From Solimonas terrae (GTDB lineage: Bacteria; Pseudomonadota; Gammaproteobacteria; Nevskiales; Nevskiaceae), in the NCBI RefSeq assembly GCF_011067135.1, contig NZ_JAAMOW010000002.1:62001-126000 (forward strand): 64,000 nt of DNA, in the 5' to 3' direction. The notes beneath the pieces were generated by a model. It did not search any database. It worked only from the letters and a program-made list of their open reading frames with translations, and was not told the origin of the DNA. How positions within the stretch are numbered: the stretch's first letter is position 1; every line of letters starts with the position of its first letter. Position numbers and translations under genes: made by a program. Shown one piece after another: positions 17,877 to 26,273 of the stretch.

Positions 17877-19307
17877 ATGAGCGATTTGATGCGCGAGGCC
17901 TGCCTGATCGACGGCCGCTGGGTGACCGGCGAACAGTGGATCACGGTCGACAATCCGGCGAGCGGCGAGCCCATCGGCCGCGTGCCGCGTTGCACTGGCG
18001 CGCAGACCGCGCAGGCGATCGAGGCGGCGGCGCGCGCCATGGTGCCGTGGGCGAAGCGCACCGCCAAGGAACGCGCGCAGGTCCTGCGGCGCTACTACGA
18101 GCTGATCATCGCCAATCAGGAGGCGCTGGCCGCGCTGCTGACGCGCGAGCAAGGCAAACCGCTGGCCGAAGCGCGCAGCGAGATCGTCTATGCCGCCGGC
18201 TTCATCGAGTGGTTCGCCGAGGAGGCGAAGCGCGTCTATGGCGACGTGCTGCCGAGCCACGCGGCCGACAAGCGCATCGTCGTGCTCAAGCAGCCGATCG
18301 GCGTGGTCGCCGCGATCACGCCGTGGAATTTTCCGGCGGCGATGATCACGCGCAAGATCGGCCCGGCGCTGGCCGCCGGTTGCGGCGTGGTGCTCAAGCC
18401 GGCGTCGCAGACACCGTTCTCGGCGCTCGCGCTCGGCGTGCTGGCGCAGGAAGCCGGCTTGCCGGACGGTCTGCTCAATGTCGTCACCGGCAGCGCCGCC
18501 GAGATCGGCGACGTGCTGACCTCCAGCGAGACCGTGCGCAAGCTGTCGTTCACCGGTTCGACCGAGGTGGGCGCGCGGCTCTACGCGCAGTGCGCTCCGT
18601 CGATCAAGAAACTCAGTCTCGAACTCGGCGGCAATGCGCCGTTCATCGTCTTCGACGACGCCGATCTCGACGCCGCCGTGGTCGGCGCCATCCAGTCCAA
18701 GTTCCGCAACGCCGGCCAGACCTGCGTATGTGCGAACCGCATCTATGCGCAGGCCGGCATTCATGACGCCTTTGTCGAAAGGCTGGCGGCCGCGACCGCG
18801 AAGCTGCACGTTGCAGCGGGCACTGAAGCGGGTTCCGAAATCGGGCCGCTGATCGACGAAAAGGCCGTTGCCAAGGTTCGCGAACACATCGCCGATGCGC
18901 TGTCGCAGGGTGCGCGCGTGGTCACCGGCGGTCAGGCTCACGCCCTGGGCGGCCGCTTCTTCACGCCGACCGTGCTGGCAGGCGTCACGCAGTCCATGGC
19001 GATCGCGCGCGAAGAAACCTTCGGCCCGGTCGCGCCGGTGTTTCGCTTCGACAGCGAAGATGAAGTGATCGCGATGGCCAACGACACGCCGTTCGGGCTC
19101 GCGTCGTATTTCTACGCGCGCGATCTGGGCCGCGTCTGGCGGGTTGCCGAAGGCATCGAAGCGGGTATCGTCGGCGTCAACACCGGCCTGATCTCGACCG
19201 AGCTGGCGCCGTTCGGCGGCGTGAAACTGTCCGGCCTCGGACGCGAAGGATCACGCTACGGCATCGACGACTACGTCGAGCTCAAGTACGTCTGCCTGGG
19301 CGTCTGA
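17877..19307 (+). CDS. NAD(P)-dependent succinate-semialdehyde dehydrogenase-like aldehyde dehydrogenase
   Basis: A 476-residue aldehyde dehydrogenase; ATG 17877 follows GCGAGGAG. NAD site ITPWNFPAAMITRK, TGS turn FTGSTEVG, the general-base Glu in LELGGNAP and the nucleophile in AGQTCVCANR are all intact. Best resemblance is to GabD-type succinate semialdehyde dehydrogenases, but nearby genes suggest it could oxidise another semialdehyde of the degradation pathway. Converges with the P450 gene (12-bp gap). Confidence 0.88.
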   Translation: MSDLMREACLIDGRWVTGEQWITVDNPASGEPIGRVPRCTGAQTAQAIEAAARAMVPWAKRTAKERAQVLRRYYELIIANQEALAALLTREQGKPLAEARSEIVYAAGFIEWFAEEAKRVYGDVLPSHAADKRIVVLKQPIGVVAAITPWNFPAAMITRKIGPALAAGCGVVLKPASQTPFSALALGVLAQEAGLPDGLLNVVTGSAAEIGDVLTSSETVRKLSFTGSTEVGARLYAQCAPSIKKLSLELGGNAPFIVFDDADLDAAVVGAIQSKFRNAGQTCVCANRIYAQAGIHDAFVERLAAATAKLHVAAGTEAGSEIGPLIDEKAVAKVREHIADALSQGARVVTGGQAHALGGRFFTPTVLAGVTQSMAIAREETFGPVAPVFRFDSEDEVIAMANDTPFGLASYFYARDLGRVWRVAEGIEAGIVGVNTGLISTELAPFGGVKLSGLGREGSRYGIDDYVELKYVCLGV

Positions 19308-19319
19308 AGCGCCGCGCGC

Positions 19320-20540
19320 TCACCAGCACAGCGGCAGGGCCTTGGGGCCGACCACGCCACCCGGGTAGTACTCGATGCGGCAGCCATCCTGCAACCGGAA
19401 ATCGGGGATGCGGCGCAGGAATTCGCCGATGCAGACGCGCATCTCGAGTCTCGCGAGGTGCGCGCCCATGCAGCTGTGCACGCCGCCGGCGAACGCCAGC
19501 ATCGGCTTGCGCGGACGATCGAAGTCGATCGTCTGCGGATGCTCGAATGCGGCAGGGTCGTAGTTGGCGGCCGGCAGGATGCACGTCAGCTTGTCGCCCT
19601 TCTTCATCTGCACGCCGTGCAGCTCGTGGTCCTGCGTCAGCAGGCGGCCGGCAAAGGTCACCGAGAACACGCGCAGCAGTTCTTCAGTCGCCGCCGCGAG
19701 ATGGTCCGGGCGATCGATGATTTCCTGCCGCCGCCGCGGATTCTCGGCCAGCCACAGAAACACGTTGTTGAGGGTCGCGAACACCGTGTCGAGACCGCCG
19801 ATGAACAGGAAGAACACGAAGCCGAAGACTTCCTTGTCGCTCAGCGGCTCGCCGTCCGGTCGGGTGTGCACGATGGTGCTGATCACGCCATCGTCCGGAT
19901 GGCGCGTCTTGTCGGCGATGACGTCTTTCAGATAGGCCGCGATCGAGCGCATCGAATTGCCGGCGACCTCGCGGCTCTGCGAATGCAGGAGGCCGACGGC
20001 CCAGTCGACGAAAGTGTCGCGCATGTCCTGCGGCAGGCCCATCAGGCCCAGAAACACGGACACCGGCAACGGCCGTCCGAAATCGCGGGTGAACTCGCAT
20101 TCGCGCCGGTCGATGAAGGCATCGATCAGTTCGTTGGCGAGCGCGCGAATCGACGCTTCGAGTTTTGCGATCGCCTTCGGTGAGAACAGCGGATCGACGA
20201 TGCCGCGATATCTGCGATGCTGCGGCGGGTCGATTTCCAGCGGGATGAAATCGAACCAGTCATCGGGGCTGCGCGGAAAGCCGACCGAGCCGCGTGTCGT
20301 GAAGATTTCGGGGTGGCGCAGCACGAAGTAGGCGTCGTCGTAGCCGGTCAGCATCCAGGCGTTGCCGATGTTGTCGCTGGTATTGAAGAACACCGGCGGC
20401 TGTGTGTGCTGCAGTGACGCCATGAACGCGTGTGGCGCGGCGAGAAACTCCGGGCCCTCGGTCAGGCCGATGGCGCGCACGAGTTCCGGCGGAACATGCG
20501 CCGGAATTTCGGTCTTGATCGGTGGCGGTGTCACGCTCAC
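19320..20540 (-). CDS. Cytochrome P450
   Basis: A 406-residue class I bacterial P450. The GTG at 20540 was chosen because GGAGGG precedes it; no ATG fits. I-helix oxygen-activation region FIGGLDTVFA, ExxR as EELLR, and the heme-ligand loop FAGGVHSCMG with Cys near residue 357. It lies 43 bp downstream of its probable electron donor, the [2Fe-2S] ferredoxin, in one operon. Likely hydroxylates a hydrophobic substrate such as a steroid, terpene or fatty acid; not determinable. Confidence 0.92.
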   Translation of the reverse strand: MSVTPPPIKTEIPAHVPPELVRAIGLTEGPEFLAAPHAFMASLQHTQPPVFFNTSDNIGNAWMLTGYDDAYFVLRHPEIFTTRGSVGFPRSPDDWFDFIPLEIDPPQHRRYRGIVDPLFSPKAIAKLEASIRALANELIDAFIDRRECEFTRDFGRPLPVSVFLGLMGLPQDMRDTFVDWAVGLLHSQSREVAGNSMRSIAAYLKDVIADKTRHPDDGVISTIVHTRPDGEPLSDKEVFGFVFFLFIGGLDTVFATLNNVFLWLAENPRRRQEIIDRPDHLAAATEELLRVFSVTFAGRLLTQDHELHGVQMKKGDKLTCILPAANYDPAAFEHPQTIDFDRPRKPMLAFAGGVHSCMGAHLARLEMRVCIGEFLRRIPDFRLQDGCRIEYYPGGVVGPKALPLCW

Positions 20541-20583
20541 GTCGATGCCCTCCGGAACGGCGGATGAAGTCGCCGTGCGCGTA

Positions 20584-20907
20584 TCAGAACTGGGTCGCCG
20601 GCAGGCGCACGACAAGACCGTCCAGTCCCGGTTCGACCGGGATCTGGCAGCTCAGCCGGCTGCCCGGGCGGCGTTCGGCGGCGACGCTTTCCAGCATCTC
20701 CTTCTCGGTGTCGGACGGCGGCGTCAGGCGTTCGATCCAGGCGTCGTCCACATAGCAATGACAGGTCGCGCAGGCGAGACCGCCGCCGCACTCGCCGATG
20801 ATGCCGCGCACCATGTTGCTGATCGCCCCGTCCATCAGCGAGATGCCGTCGTTCACCTCGACCTGATGCTGTTTGCCGTTGTGCTCGATATAGGTGACCG
20901 CCGCCAT
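20584..20907 (-). CDS. [2Fe-2S] ferredoxin (putidaredoxin/adrenodoxin type)
   Basis: A 107-residue electron carrier. Cluster ligands follow the C-x5-C-x2-C...C pattern: CGGGLACATC and the later LSCQIP. Two ATGs lie 6 bp apart; 20907 has the better spacing to GAGGAAG. It sits directly upstream of the P450 gene and presumably delivers electrons to it. No ferredoxin reductase is encoded in the window. Confidence 0.9.
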   Translation of the reverse strand: MAAVTYIEHNGKQHQVEVNDGISLMDGAISNMVRGIIGECGGGLACATCHCYVDDAWIERLTPPSDTEKEMLESVAAERRPGSRLSCQIPVEPGLDGLVVRLPATQF

Positions 20908-20937
20908 TGCCATCTTCCTCGTCTGCTGGATCAAGTT

Positions 20938-20952
20938 GAGAACCATGTTCTC
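20938..20952. promoter_or_regulatory. Candidate TetR operator upstream of ferredoxin-P450
   Basis: Palindrome GAGAAC-CAT-GTTCTC, 31 bp upstream of the ferredoxin start. A related palindrome, GGGAAACAATGTTCCC, lies at 21049-21064 on the other side of this divergent promoter. Symmetry is visible; binding by the neighbouring TetR protein is inference. Confidence 0.5.
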
Positions 20953-21019
20953 GCCATGATACTAGGAAGATGGCAGCTGATATGTCAATTGAAAATAACT
21001 ACTTATGAGATCGTTCTGG

Positions 21020-21064
21020 TTGACAGCGCTGCTGCAAGTTGCGGTAATGGGAAACAATGTTCCC
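21020..21064 (+). promoter_or_regulatory. tetR promoter with overlapping palindrome
   Basis: A consensus -35 TTGACA (21020-21025) is followed 19 bp later by TAATGG (21045-21050) and the palindrome GGGAAACAATGTTCCC (21049-21064). The operator would cover the transcription start, as in an autoregulated repressor. Confidence 0.45.
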
Positions 21065-21794
21065 GGATCATGAGAAACCGATGCGATCCGCTCGCCGTTC
21101 TGTCCCGGACACGCCCGCTGCGGGCACGGTCGGGCATCCGTCATGCTGGGAAGCGCGCTCCGCGAACCGGGTCGTCGAGCTGGGCCGTGACCAGATACTC
21201 GAACGCAGCCGCCGGATCGTCGACGCCGCCTATGAGCTGCTGGAATCCGCAGGCCTGGAAGGGCTGACCATTCGCGCGGTGCTGAACCGGACCGGACTGG
21301 CGCGGCGCGCGTTCTACGAACGTTTCGCCGGCAAGGACGATCTGCTGCTGGCGGTTTTCGAGCAGACCCTGAGCATGGCGAGCCGGCATTTCGCCGAACA
21401 GGTGGAGCACCTCGACGATCCGATGGAGCGTCTGCACCGCATCGTCACCTCGATCGTGCTTGGCAACGGCACGCTGGCGGCGGGTGCGGGTGGTCGTCGC
21501 GGTGCGGCCATGAGCCGCGAGCATTTGCGGCTGGCGGAAGCGCGCCCGGACGATCTGCAGCATGCAATCGGCCCCTTGCTCGAGTTGCTGGTGCAGCAGC
21601 TGTCGGCCGGCATGCAGGCGGGCGTGGTACGGCAGGCCGAGCCGCAGCGACTCGCGGCACTGGTCTACAACCTGGTGTCGACGACCGTGCACACCGAGCT
21701 GCTCGCGCAGGAGAGTGGCCAGTCCGATCAGGCGCACCGCGCGCAACTCGCGGCCGACATCTGGGAATTCTGCCGCCGCGCGATAGCCGCCTGA
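21057..21794 (+). CDS. TetR-family regulator, divergent from ferredoxin-P450
   Basis: A protein of up to 245 residues. The helix-turn-helix lies in GLTIRAVLNRTGLARRAFYERFAGKDDLLLAVF (about residues 70-105), the classical TetR N-terminal domain; the rest is a helical ligand domain. The ATG at 21057 lies inside the palindrome GGGAAACAATGTTCCC; the next in-frame ATG at 21081 is an alternative. It is divergent from the ferredoxin/P450 operon and probably represses it. Inducer unknown. Confidence 0.88.
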   Translation: MFPDHEKPMRSARRSVPDTPAAGTVGHPSCWEARSANRVVELGRDQILERSRRIVDAAYELLESAGLEGLTIRAVLNRTGLARRAFYERFAGKDDLLLAVFEQTLSMASRHFAEQVEHLDDPMERLHRIVTSIVLGNGTLAAGAGGRRGAAMSREHLRLAEARPDDLQHAIGPLLELLVQQLSAGMQAGVVRQAEPQRLAALVYNLVSTTVHTELLAQESGQSDQAHRAQLAADIWEFCRRAIAA

Positions 21795-21827
21795 GCGGCG
21801 AGCACGGAGCCGTGGCGCTTCGCAACG

Positions 21828-21858
21828 AAAAAAGGCGGAGCCGCCAGGCGGCCCCGCC
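21828..21858 (-). terminator. Rho-independent terminator after acuI-like gene
   Basis: Minus-strand reading gives a GC-rich near-perfect hairpin (GGCGG...CCGCC outer arms, 21834-21858) followed by TTTTTT. It ends the acuI-like gene, whose stop is at 21886. Confidence 0.75.
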
Positions 21859-21885
21859 GTCATCATCGGTTCGCCGATGCGCCGA

Positions 21886-22869
21886 TCAGGCGTTCACATC
21901 GACCACGACGCGGCCACGGATCTTGCCGGACACGATGTCGGCGCCGGCAGCGGCGGCTTCGCCGAGGCTGACGACCTTGCTGATCGCTTCCAGCTTGGAT
22001 GCATCGAGGTCGCGGGCGAGGCGCTTCCACGCCGCTTCGCGCACCGCCAGCGGCGCCATCACGCTGTCGATGCCGAGCAGCGACACGCCGCGCAGGATGA
22101 ACGGCGCCACCGAGGCCGGGAAGTCCATGCCCTGGGCGAGACCGCAGGCGGCAACATGGCCGCCGTACCGCGTCTGCGCGCAGGCGTTGGCGAGCGTGTG
22201 GCTGCCGACGCAGTCGACGACCGCGGCCCAGCGTTCCTTCTGCAGCGGCTTGCCGGGGTTCGACAGCTCGTTGCGATCGATGATCTGGCTGGCGCCGAGC
22301 GAGTTCAGATACTCGGCCTCGCCGGCCTTGCCGGACGACGCCACGACCTTGTAGCCGAGCCTGGACAACAGGGCGATCGCCACGCTGCCGACGCCGCCGG
22401 TCGCGCCCGTGACCAGAATCTCGCCGGCTTCCGGCTTCACGCCATTCCTTTCGAGCGCTTCGACGCACAGCGCGGCGGTGTAGCCGGCAGTGCCGATCGC
22501 CATGGCCTGCCTGGCGGTGAATGCGTCCGGCAGCCTGATCAGCCATTCGGCCTTGACGCGGGCCTTCTGGCCCAGACCGCCCCAGTGGCCTTCGCCGACG
22601 CCCCAGCCGTTGAGGACGACGCGGTCGCCGGCCTTCCACAGATCGCTGTCGCTGGATTCGACGACGCCGGCGAAGTCGATGCCCGGCACCATCGGGAACT
22701 TGCGCACGACCGGCGATTTGCCGGTGACGGCGAGGCCATCCTTGTAGTTGATCGTCGAATACTCGATTTTCACCGTGACCGCCGCTTCGGGCAGCTGCGA
22801 CTCGTCGATGTCGGTGACGGCGACCGACTGCGCGGTCTCGTTCTTGGTGATGAGCAGGGCTTTGAACAT
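21886..22869 (-). CDS. acuI: Acrylyl-CoA reductase AcuI/YhdH-like MDR oxidoreductase
   Basis: A 327-residue medium-chain reductase. N terminus MFKALLITKNETAQSVAVTDID, then STINYKDGLAVTGKSPVVRKFPMVPGIDFAGVV and the Rossmann motif VTGATGGVGSVAIALLSRLGY; these are hallmarks of YhdH/AcuI, which reduces acryloyl-CoA to propionyl-CoA with NADPH. AGGAAA precedes ATG 22869. The gene is divergent from the TetR regulator at 23183 and has a perfect TCAACA-N4-TGTTGA site 75 bp upstream. It may process a C3 or enoyl-CoA product of the pathway. Confidence 0.88.
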   Translation of the reverse strand: MFKALLITKNETAQSVAVTDIDESQLPEAAVTVKIEYSTINYKDGLAVTGKSPVVRKFPMVPGIDFAGVVESSDSDLWKAGDRVVLNGWGVGEGHWGGLGQKARVKAEWLIRLPDAFTARQAMAIGTAGYTAALCVEALERNGVKPEAGEILVTGATGGVGSVAIALLSRLGYKVVASSGKAGEAEYLNSLGASQIIDRNELSNPGKPLQKERWAAVVDCVGSHTLANACAQTRYGGHVAACGLAQGMDFPASVAPFILRGVSLLGIDSVMAPLAVREAAWKRLARDLDASKLEAISKVVSLGEAAAAGADIVSGKIRGRVVVDVNA

Positions 22870-22943
22870 GCTTTTCCTATCGGCGCTGTATGTGCGGGTG
22901 GCGTGAGTCCGTCGATGATAACGTAATCGACCGGTCCTGATAA

Positions 22944-22959
22944 TCAACATCGATGTTGA
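22944..22959. promoter_or_regulatory. Perfect TCAACA-N4-TGTTGA operator, acuI / tetR intergenic
   Basis: TCAACATCGATGTTGA, a perfect 16-bp palindrome between the divergent acuI-like and tetR genes. On the minus strand a -35-like TTGATT overlaps its edge, so a bound protein would block acuI. The same motif recurs at 31067 (perfect) and, with mismatches, at 24096, 26206, 40431, 44798, 51475 and 51564. Its position next to a tetR gene suggests autoregulation. Confidence 0.7.
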
Positions 22960-23182
22960 GTCACGGTCCGGAAGTTGTGCGTGAATACATGGAGTTCCGG
23001 GGTTCCGCCGTTGGTGCTTGCGTCCGCAGGCAAGGGCGGGGTCGTGTCGCGTCAGGAGGTCCGGCTTTCCCTGCGCGGGCGGCATGGGCCGTGCAGCCAC
23101 GCAACCCGACATGAACGGCGGATGTCAGTTTCGGGAATATCGGCTAGCATCGCGAAAATTCGTACGCAAGCGGGGGTTGGCA

Positions 23183-23959
23183 TTGAAGAAGAACACTGGC
23201 GGCAGGCCGCGGCGTCGGCGTGATCCCGACGGCACGCGGCTGGCCATACTCGAGGCGGCCGGAACCCTGCTGGCCAAGGACGGCCCGGAAGGCCTCAGTG
23301 TTTCGCAGGTCGCACAGCTGGCCAAGGTCAATCGCGGCACCGCGTACCAGCACTTCCAGACCCGCGAACAGCTGGTCGAGGCGACGACGGTCTGGGTCAG
23401 CGAGCAGTTGTGCCAGTCGGTGTTCGGCAAGACCGCCGCCGGCAAGAATGCGGACGGCAAGCTGACGCCGGAGGAGCAGGCCAAGCTGGCGGACCCGCGC
23501 GGCGGCGTCATCGAGCACATGACGCAGTTCGCGATGGCGAATCCCGAGCTCGGCCGCGCCTGGATGTTCCAGGTGCTGAGTTCGCCGCAACCGGCCAACG
23601 ATCCGTTCTGGAAACTTTATCGGCATCTGTTCGAAGGGTTCGTCCAGACCGACTCGGCGCAACCGGGCATCGATGTCGACGTGCATACCGTGCTGATGAT
23701 CATCGGCACCTTCCTGTGGCCGGTCTGGGCGCGTGCCCATACGCGCACCGCCAAGGAGCGCGAGCAGATGGCGGAGCGCTTCACCAACGAGATCGTGCGC
23801 CTCAGCATGTATGGCACGATGCGGCCGGAGAAGTATCCGGAACTGGCGGCGCGACTGGTCAAGGGCGCGCCGGGCAAGCCGGCCAGGACGGCGGCGAAGA
23901 AGGCGACGAAGAAGGTCGCGAAGAAGCCGGCCGCAAGAAAAGGCCGCGGCGCGAAATAG
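23183..23959 (+). CDS. TetR-family regulator with lysine/alanine-rich tail; candidate master regulator
   Basis: About 258 residues. Start is uncertain: TTG 23183 follows a G-rich stretch, and ATG 23111 is in frame. The N terminus is GGRPRRRRDPDGTRLAILEAAG, followed by a TetR HTH (LSVSQVAQLAKVNRGTAYQHFQTREQLVEA). The ligand-binding domain is helical. The last ~25 residues are a histone-H1-like tail (ARTAAKKATKKVAKKPAARKG), unusual for TetR proteins and possibly adding non-specific DNA affinity. It adjoins the perfect operator at 22944. A terminator follows. Confidence 0.83.
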   Translation: MKKNTGGRPRRRRDPDGTRLAILEAAGTLLAKDGPEGLSVSQVAQLAKVNRGTAYQHFQTREQLVEATTVWVSEQLCQSVFGKTAAGKNADGKLTPEEQAKLADPRGGVIEHMTQFAMANPELGRAWMFQVLSSPQPANDPFWKLYRHLFEGFVQTDSAQPGIDVDVHTVLMIIGTFLWPVWARAHTRTAKEREQMAERFTNEIVRLSMYGTMRPEKYPELAARLVKGAPGKPARTAAKKATKKVAKKPAARKGRGAK

Positions 23960-23982
23960 CCTGCGCCCGGTAGCGGAACACG

Positions 23983-24014
23983 AGCGCCCTGACCCTCGCC
24001 GGCAGGGCGCTTTT
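23983..24014 (+). terminator. Rho-independent terminator after tetR
   Basis: AGCGCCCTG (23983-23991) pairs with CAGGGCGCT (24003-24011), followed by TTTT, 24 bp after the tetR stop. Confidence 0.75.
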
Positions 24015-24095
24015 GCGTGGCGCGGCGCTCCGCAACCCGAAGCGATGTGGCGGTCTTGCCGGCACCGCTCGCCGCTCCTTTTCCTCTATCGCTTT

Positions 24096-24111
24096 TGCAC
24101 ACCGCTGTTGA
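24096..24111. promoter_or_regulatory. Degenerate copy of the TCAACA-N4-TGTTGA motif
   Basis: TGCACA-CCGC-TGTTGA: right half perfect, left half 4 of 6. A further TGAACA half-site abuts it. It lies ~230 bp upstream of the enoyl-CoA hydratase start, in the ~330 bp between the tetR terminator and that gene, where nothing else is recognised. Confidence 0.35.
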
Positions 24112-24342
24112 TGAACAACACGGCGGCGTTCGGCAATTCGTTTAAAGTAAAGGGCGGGCGCGAACGCCCCGGCGCTGCGTCGTCGGCCTGCGCAGGTTCC
24201 GCCGCCGCCGGCTCGCCCCGGATCGCGCGGTGCCGTGGCCTGGAAAGCGCGCTGCAAGCTGCTTCCCGGATGCGATGGCGACACGCCAGCGGCAGCCGAA
24301 GTGCAGCAGTCGATGCCTGAAACGAATGACGAGGAGACCAGA

Positions 24343-25155
24343 ATGAGCGAAGAAGCCCCGCATCTGCTGACCGAGGAAGACGGCGCGATCCTGATCGTGA
24401 CGCTCAATCGTCCCGACAAGCTGAATGCGATCACCGGTTCGATGATGGCGCTGTTCGAAACGGCGTTGCATCACTTCCGCGACACGCCCTCGCTGAAAGT
24501 GATGCTGATCCGCTCGACCGGGCGCTACTTCTGTTCGGGCGCCGACATGCGTGGCCCGGATCAGGGCGGGCCGGCGCGCACCGGCGTGGCGATTCGCGAA
24601 AAGCACAGACGCGGGCTGCACGGCATGCACCGCATCTATGACGAAATGGAGCACATCGAAAAGCCGATCGTCGTTGCGCATCACGCCATGTGCGTCGGTG
24701 GTGGTCTGGAGATGTCGCTGTCCTGCGATTTCCGCCTGGCGGCGAAGAGCGCGGCGTACTCGTTTCCGGAGGGCAAGTTCGGCGTGCTGCCGGCGTCCAA
24801 TGGCGTCAGCCGCCTTGCGCGCATCGTCGGCACGCACTGGACGCGTTACCTGATCATGGCGAACCTGCCGGCCAGTGCCGACAGGGCCTTGATCATGGGC
24901 CTGGTCCACGAGGTATTTCCGGACGAAAGCTTTGCCGACGACGTGATGAAATTCTGCCGGCATCTTGCCGGGCAGAACGGCGAGCAGATGGGCACCGCGA
25001 AGATCGCGATCGAGCTTGCGCACGACGTCGGCCTCGCGCAGGCGCGCCAGGTCGAGCGCATGGCCAACAGCGTGTTGATGCTCAACCCGGACTATCTGGC
25101 CGGCATCGAGCGTTACGTGAAGGGCATCGGCAGCAAGGGCAAGGGCGGCGGCTGA
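24343..25155 (+). CDS. Enoyl-CoA hydratase/isomerase family protein
   Basis: A 270-residue crotonase. NRPDKLNAITGSM near the start, the first oxyanion region YFCSGADMRG, and the second CVGGGLEMSLSCDFRLAA with E in GLEMS, then FPEGKFGVLPASNGVSRL. ATG 24343 follows GAGGAGA; ATG 24313 is also in frame. Likely hydrates or isomerises an enoyl-CoA of the pathway. It converges with cofD (27-bp gap). Confidence 0.88.
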   Translation: MSEEAPHLLTEEDGAILIVTLNRPDKLNAITGSMMALFETALHHFRDTPSLKVMLIRSTGRYFCSGADMRGPDQGGPARTGVAIREKHRRGLHGMHRIYDEMEHIEKPIVVAHHAMCVGGGLEMSLSCDFRLAAKSAAYSFPEGKFGVLPASNGVSRLARIVGTHWTRYLIMANLPASADRALIMGLVHEVFPDESFADDVMKFCRHLAGQNGEQMGTAKIAIELAHDVGLAQARQVERMANSVLMLNPDYLAGIERYVKGIGSKGKGGG

Positions 25156-25182
25156 GTTTTGCGGGCGCCGCGCGGCGCCGGC

Positions 25183-26118
25183 TCAGCGGTGCAGTTTCCC
25201 GATCAGTTCGATGCAGTGGTTCGCCAGCGCGAGCTTTTGCGCCACGGTCTTCATCACGGTCGGCGCCACGGCGAAGCGTGGATTGCCGGCCGCGAGCGCG
25301 GCATCGGCCTCGTCGACGATCACGACATCGACGAAATCCGCGTAGAGATCCGCGATGACACTCGCCTGCGGGTGCACGCCGAGCTCACGCATGATCTTCG
25401 CCGTCGGTCCCTTGATCGCCGCGCCGGCGACGATCGGCGACACCGCGACGACCGGCACCTTGAGCGTGCGCAGTGATTCGCGCAGCTCGGTGATCGCCAG
25501 CATCGGCGCCAGACTCAGATAGGGGTTGGACGGGCAGACGATCACGCCGGCAAGTTCGGGGCTCGCGAGCAGCGCGCGCACCGCAGGCGCCAGCCGCGCT
25601 TTCCCGGCGCCCTCGAAATCGATCGCGCGCAGCGCCGGCTCGCAGCGCAGGCGCACGAAGTAATCCTGGAACGCGAGCGTGCCCTGATCGGTGTGCACGA
25701 TCGTGCGGACCGGTTGATCGCTGATCGGCAACACGCTCGCGGCGACGCCCAGCCGCCGTGCCAGCTCCGCACTCACCGCGCTGAGACTCAGACCTTGCGA
25801 CAGCAACTGGCGGCGCAGCAGGTGCAGCGCGATATCGCGATCCCCGAGCGTGAACCAGCCGTCACCGCCCAGTCGTCGCAGTTCGTCGAGCACGCCGAAG
25901 CTTTCGTCGCCGCGACCCCAGCCCTGCTGTGGATGGACCACGCCGGCCAGCGTGTACAGCACCGTGTCGAGGTCGGGACAGATCGTCAGCCCCAGATGCT
26001 CGAAGTCGTCGCCGACGTTGACGGCGATCAGCAGCGAATCGGGCGGCAGCGCCTGCGCGAGGCCGGCGGCCAATTTGGCGCCGCCGACACCGCCGGACAG
26101 CGCCAGATACCGCTTCAT
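25183..26118 (-). CDS. cofD: 2-phospho-L-lactate transferase CofD (F420 biosynthesis)
   Basis: A protein of about 311 residues. CofD/FbiA transfers the phospholactyl (or related) group from the LPPG-type activated intermediate to FO, giving F420-0. The N terminus MKRYLALSGGVGGAKLAAGLAQ is the CofD nucleotide/substrate loop; NVGDDFEHLGLTICPDLDTVLYTLAG, WFTLGDRD, and VCPSNPYLSLAPML...VVAVSPIVAGAAIKGPTAKI are all family landmarks. ATG 26118 fits the family; ATG 26148 is an alternative with 10 more residues. It stands apart from the other F420 genes but has a near-consensus operator 88 bp upstream. Confidence 0.93.
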   Translation of the reverse strand: MKRYLALSGGVGGAKLAAGLAQALPPDSLLIAVNVGDDFEHLGLTICPDLDTVLYTLAGVVHPQQGWGRGDESFGVLDELRRLGGDGWFTLGDRDIALHLLRRQLLSQGLSLSAVSAELARRLGVAASVLPISDQPVRTIVHTDQGTLAFQDYFVRLRCEPALRAIDFEGAGKARLAPAVRALLASPELAGVIVCPSNPYLSLAPMLAITELRESLRTLKVPVVAVSPIVAGAAIKGPTAKIMRELGVHPQASVIADLYADFVDVVIVDEADAALAAGNPRFAVAPTVMKTVAQKLALANHCIELIGKLHR

Positions 26119-26205
26119 GCCGCCTGCGCTGCCGGCGGCTTCAGCCATGTTCAGGTGCCATTGTTTCGGGTTCCGGTACAAGAAAATCGCAAATGGCGCT
26201 ATCGT

Positions 26206-26221
26206 CCAACAGTGCTGTTCA
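26206..26221. promoter_or_regulatory. Near-consensus TCAACA-N4-TGTTGA operator upstream of cofD
   Basis: CCAACA-GTGC-TGTTCA, 10 of 12 half-site bases matching the perfect copies. It sits between cofD (minus) and the leader ORF/AraC gene (plus), so it could act on both. Confidence 0.55.
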
Positions 26222-26273
26222 AGAATGATGCCGGGCTCGGCGAGGCCGCAGACCGTCAGCGGGAGGAGTCTGA

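Noticed and set aside
23880-23950. Repetitive lysine-coding stretch at the end of the tetR gene as a tandem DNA repeat
   Set aside because: The repetition is due to the amino-acid composition (K/A) and has no fixed DNA unit.
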